Origin: Candidatus Rokuibacteriota bacterium | Lineage (GTDB): Bacteria; Methylomirabilota; Methylomirabilia; Rokubacteriales; CSP1-6 | Reading direction: 5' to 3' | Length of the DNA stretch: 64,000 bases | Assembly (NCBI GenBank): GCA_016866775.1 | Contig: VGLJ01000008.1 | Location: 41,735-105,734 of the forward strand | Shown: positions 62,023 to 64,000 of the stretch, in pieces | Layout of the letters: each line of letters starts with the position of its first letter | How positions within the stretch are numbered: the stretch's first letter is position 1 | Notes under the pieces: model-generated | Told to the model about the DNA's origin: nothing | Databases searched by the model: none | What the model saw: the letters and a program-made list of their open reading frames with translations, nothing else | Translations under genes and position numbers: made by a program

Positions 62023-63222
62023 TCAGCCGGCGCGGCGCGCGAGCAGGATCGCGAGCGGGAACAGGACCGCGAGTGACAGCAACGCGTTGACGGTGAACGC
62101 GAGCGACACGCCGACGCTGGCGGTCAGGAATCCGATGAACAGCGTCCCGAACGGTCCCGTGCCGATGCAGGCGGACAGGATCCCCATCACGCCGCCGCGC
62201 GAGTGCTCGGGGGAGCCGAGCAGCACGAGCGTGCTCTGCATCGCCGCGAACGCCGACTCGGCCACGCCCATCAGCACGAGGAGCGCGAGGCACAGGGCGA
62301 GCCACGGCGACGCGGACAGCCCCACGAGCAGCAGCGGGCCGGTGACGATCGCGCCCGCGAAGAGCGCGCGGTGGGAGAAGTCGCCGCGGTGCGAGGCGAT
62401 CACCAGCGCGCCCGCGAGCGCGCCGAAGCCGTCGGCCGCGAACAGCGCGCCGAGCACGACGGGGCCGACGAGCAGCACGTCGCGCGCGAAGACCGGCAGC
62501 ATGTGCTGGTACGGGAAGAACAGCACGTTGATCGCGATCGTCGCGAGCAGCGTGGCGCGCACCGTGGCGCTCCGCCACGCCACGCGCAGGCCGATCGCGA
62601 GGCTCGTCAGGATCGGCCTCGACTGCGCACGGCCCGGGCCGCCGAGCCGGCCGCGAATGCCCGTCACGACGACCAGCCCGGCCAGGTAGACGAACGCGAT
62701 CACGCCGAAGCATCCGCCGGCCCCGAGGCGTGCGAGACAGACGCCGGCGGCGAGCGGCCCGAGGATCTTCGCGCACTGCATGGACACCGTCTCGAGCGAC
62801 ACCGCCTGCGCGACGCGGCCTGCGCCGAGGATCGTGTAGAGCGCCGTCCGGCGCGCGGGAAAGTCGAACGCCCACAACGCGCCGAAGACCATCTCGAGGC
62901 CGACGAGGGCGCCGTAGGTGCCCGCGCCGCTCGCGAAGAGCGTCGCGAGCGCCAGCGCCGTCACGAGACCGATCGTCTGCGTGAGCACCAGCACGCGCCC
63001 GCGCGGCACGCGGTCCGCGATGATCCCGCCGAAGGGTCCGACGAGCATCATCGGCAGGGACCGCGCGAACGCCGCGAGGCCCACCATGAACGGCGAGCCC
63101 GTGAGCTGGAGCGCCAGCCACCCGAGCGTCACCATGTCCATCCAGCGTGCGGCGTTGAGGAGGAAGCCGGAGACCCAGAGCCGGCGGTAGGTCGGCTCGC
63201 GCAGGAGGTCGGCGGCGCTCAT
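62023..63222 (-). CDS. MFS transporter (MFS_3 type)
   Basis: This 399-residue membrane protein starts LLREPTYRRLWVSGFLLNAARWMDMVTLGWLALQL with about twelve hydrophobic helices and the helix 2-3 loop ADRVPRGRV. It resembles exporters of small molecules. ATG 63222 overlaps the stop of the ankyrin-repeat gene as ATGA. Confidence 0.87.
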   Translation of the reverse strand: MSAADLLREPTYRRLWVSGFLLNAARWMDMVTLGWLALQLTGSPFMVGLAAFARSLPMMLVGPFGGIIADRVPRGRVLVLTQTIGLVTALALATLFASGAGTYGALVGLEMVFGALWAFDFPARRTALYTILGAGRVAQAVSLETVSMQCAKILGPLAAGVCLARLGAGGCFGVIAFVYLAGLVVVTGIRGRLGGPGRAQSRPILTSLAIGLRVAWRSATVRATLLATIAINVLFFPYQHMLPVFARDVLLVGPVVLGALFAADGFGALAGALVIASHRGDFSHRALFAGAIVTGPLLLVGLSASPWLALCLALLVLMGVAESAFAAMQSTLVLLGSPEHSRGGVMGILSACIGTGPFGTLFIGFLTASVGVSLAFTVNALLSLAVLFPLAILLARRAG

Positions 63223-63911
63223 CGCGCGCCGGCGTCTTCGAGCACCCTCACCATCTCGGCATAGCCTCGCGCCCGCGCCAGCGCGAGCGGCGTGCGACCG
63301 TCGCGATCGGCGAGGTCGAGCCTCGCACCGGCCCGGACGAGCGCGCGCAAGGGCTGGGTGTGCCGCGCGCCGCCGTCGCCGAGCACGATGGATTCGATGA
63401 GCGCGGTCCACCCGAGGTTGTTCACGTGGTCGAGCGGGGCGCCCGCGCGGATCAGCGCGCGTACGACGTCGGCGTGGCCGAGGTGCGCCGCGGCGATCAG
63501 CGCGGTGCCGTCGTACCGGCTCGTGACGTTGGTGGCGCGAGCGCCGAGCGCGAGCGCGACCTCGAGCGTGCGGAGGTCGTTCGCCACGGCCGCAATCGTG
63601 ACGATGTCGTAGCGATCGTGCTCGAGCGCGTTCGCATCGGCGCCCGCACGGACGAGCGCGCGCATGGCGTCGTGGTGCCCGCCGTATGCCGCGACGTGCA
63701 GCGGCGTGCGTCCGTATCCGTCGCGAACGTCCACGGGCGCGCCGGCCGCGAGGAGCCGTCCGATCTCCCGCGTGTCGCCGCGCGCCGCCGCGCCGAGGAG
63801 CCCGGAGTATGCGCCCGCCTCGGCGGCGGACGGCGGGCGTTGCGCCAGCGCCGGCGGTGGCGGCGTCGCGAGGCCGGCGGCGCACAGGAGAACGGCGACG
63901 TGCGGTCTCAG
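63219..63911 (-). CDS. Exported ankyrin-repeat protein
   Basis: The frame encodes about four ankyrin repeats: GRTPLHVAAYGGHHDAMRALVRAGADANA, then GTALIAAAHLGHADVVRALIRAGAPLDHVN, GWTALIES and GRTPLALARARGYAEMVRVLE. Upstream of GTG 63734 the same frame reads RPHVAVLLCAAGLATPPPPALAQ, a good signal peptide. It begins at CTG 63911, which overlaps the previous gene's TGA as CTGA. No ATG, GTG or TTG exists before 63734 in that stretch, so a CTG start is proposed. A GTG 63734 start would give 171 residues without export signal. Confidence 0.75.
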   Translation of the reverse strand: MRPHVAVLLCAAGLATPPPPALAQRPPSAAEAGAYSGLLGAAARGDTREIGRLLAAGAPVDVRDGYGRTPLHVAAYGGHHDAMRALVRAGADANALEHDRYDIVTIAAVANDLRTLEVALALGARATNVTSRYDGTALIAAAHLGHADVVRALIRAGAPLDHVNNLGWTALIESIVLGDGGARHTQPLRALVRAGARLDLADRDGRTPLALARARGYAEMVRVLEDAGAR

Positions 63912-64000
63912 AGGTCGCGCGCGGCAGGCAGACCGGGGAGCGAGACCGCGGCGCGGACAGCGCGGACGATGGCGCGCGCGACGGCCTCGGCGGCGGCGAG
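63908..64000 (-). CDS. C-terminal end of an unidentified gene, cut by the window edge
   Basis: The frame is open from base 64000 to TGA 63908-63910 and ends LAAAEAVARAIVRAVRAAVS followed by LPGLPAARDL, a plausible helical C-terminus. The 30 residues are too few to assign a family. Its stop overlaps the CTG proposed for the ankyrin gene. Confidence 0.5.
   Translation of the reverse strand, partial: LAAAEAVARAIVRAVRAAVSLPGLPAARDL

Overview
The window is about 70% G+C, gene-dense and collinear over long runs, with many genes joined by 4-base stop/start overlaps (ATGA or GTGA). The gene mix is branched-chain amino acid type ABC transporters, CaiB-type CoA transferases, amidohydrolases, luciferase-like monooxygenases, a CoxMSL-type molybdenum hydroxylase, molybdate and tungstate uptake, and a tmk-holB-ricT-metG-tatD block. 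This resembles uncultivated soil or subsurface bacteria of the Rokubacteria / Methylomirabilota or deltaproteobacterial kind. That placement is inferred from content and composition; no rRNA gene or phylogenetic marker analysis supports it here.

Layout. 1-8839 (+): a catabolic run of sulfatase (cut by the window edge), gamma-glutamyltransferase with an in-frame palindromic insertion, a frameshifted beta-propeller protein, an enolase-superfamily dehydratase, a 2-oxoglutarate dioxygenase, an isocitrate lyase/PEP mutase family enzyme, a CoA transferase and a DinB protein. 8836-15691 (-): a Liv operon (livH-M-K-G-F) followed by a hydrolase, a glycolipid-binding protein and a second livF. 15719-25619: polysaccharide deacetylase, PPOX protein, Kup, a three-domain Rid protein, an MFS transporter, a NagZ/DUF1460 cell-wall pair, a 2-hydroxyacid dehydrogenase and an amidohydrolase. 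25660-33667: a lipid kinase, a short stretch of gene remnants, an MFS exporter, TypA, a tandem pair of retropepsin-like proteins, two cyclophilins and a D-aminoacylase.

33677-34489 is the most notable gene. It is an AhpD/carboxymuconolactone decarboxylase family protein whose second redox cysteine is replaced by an in-frame TGA, with a perfect 7-bp stem-loop 13 bases downstream. It reads as a selenoprotein with a CxxU motif. A frameshifted NagB-like gene faces it.

35276-47491 (+) is a molybdenum/tungsten island: tupAB, modABC, a THI5-like binding protein, a flavin monooxygenase, a three-subunit molybdenum hydroxylase, a ModE-type regulator, the missing ATPase (TupC-like), a YdcH-family small protein and moaC. 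The enzyme, its cofactor metal supply, the metal regulator and a cofactor-synthesis gene therefore sit together.

47488-57124 (+): an AcuC-type deacetylase, then the housekeeping block tmk-holB-ricT-metG, interrupted by three extra genes before tatD and an M28 peptidase. 57108-64000: DUF2007 and TPR lipoprotein genes (-), a homogentisate-dioxygenase-like enzyme, a zinc-ribbon/scramblase-like protein and a rhomboid protease (+), then an ABC binding protein, an MFS transporter, an ankyrin-repeat protein and the tail of an unidentified gene (-). I see no rRNA, tRNA, CRISPR array, insertion sequence or phage gene.
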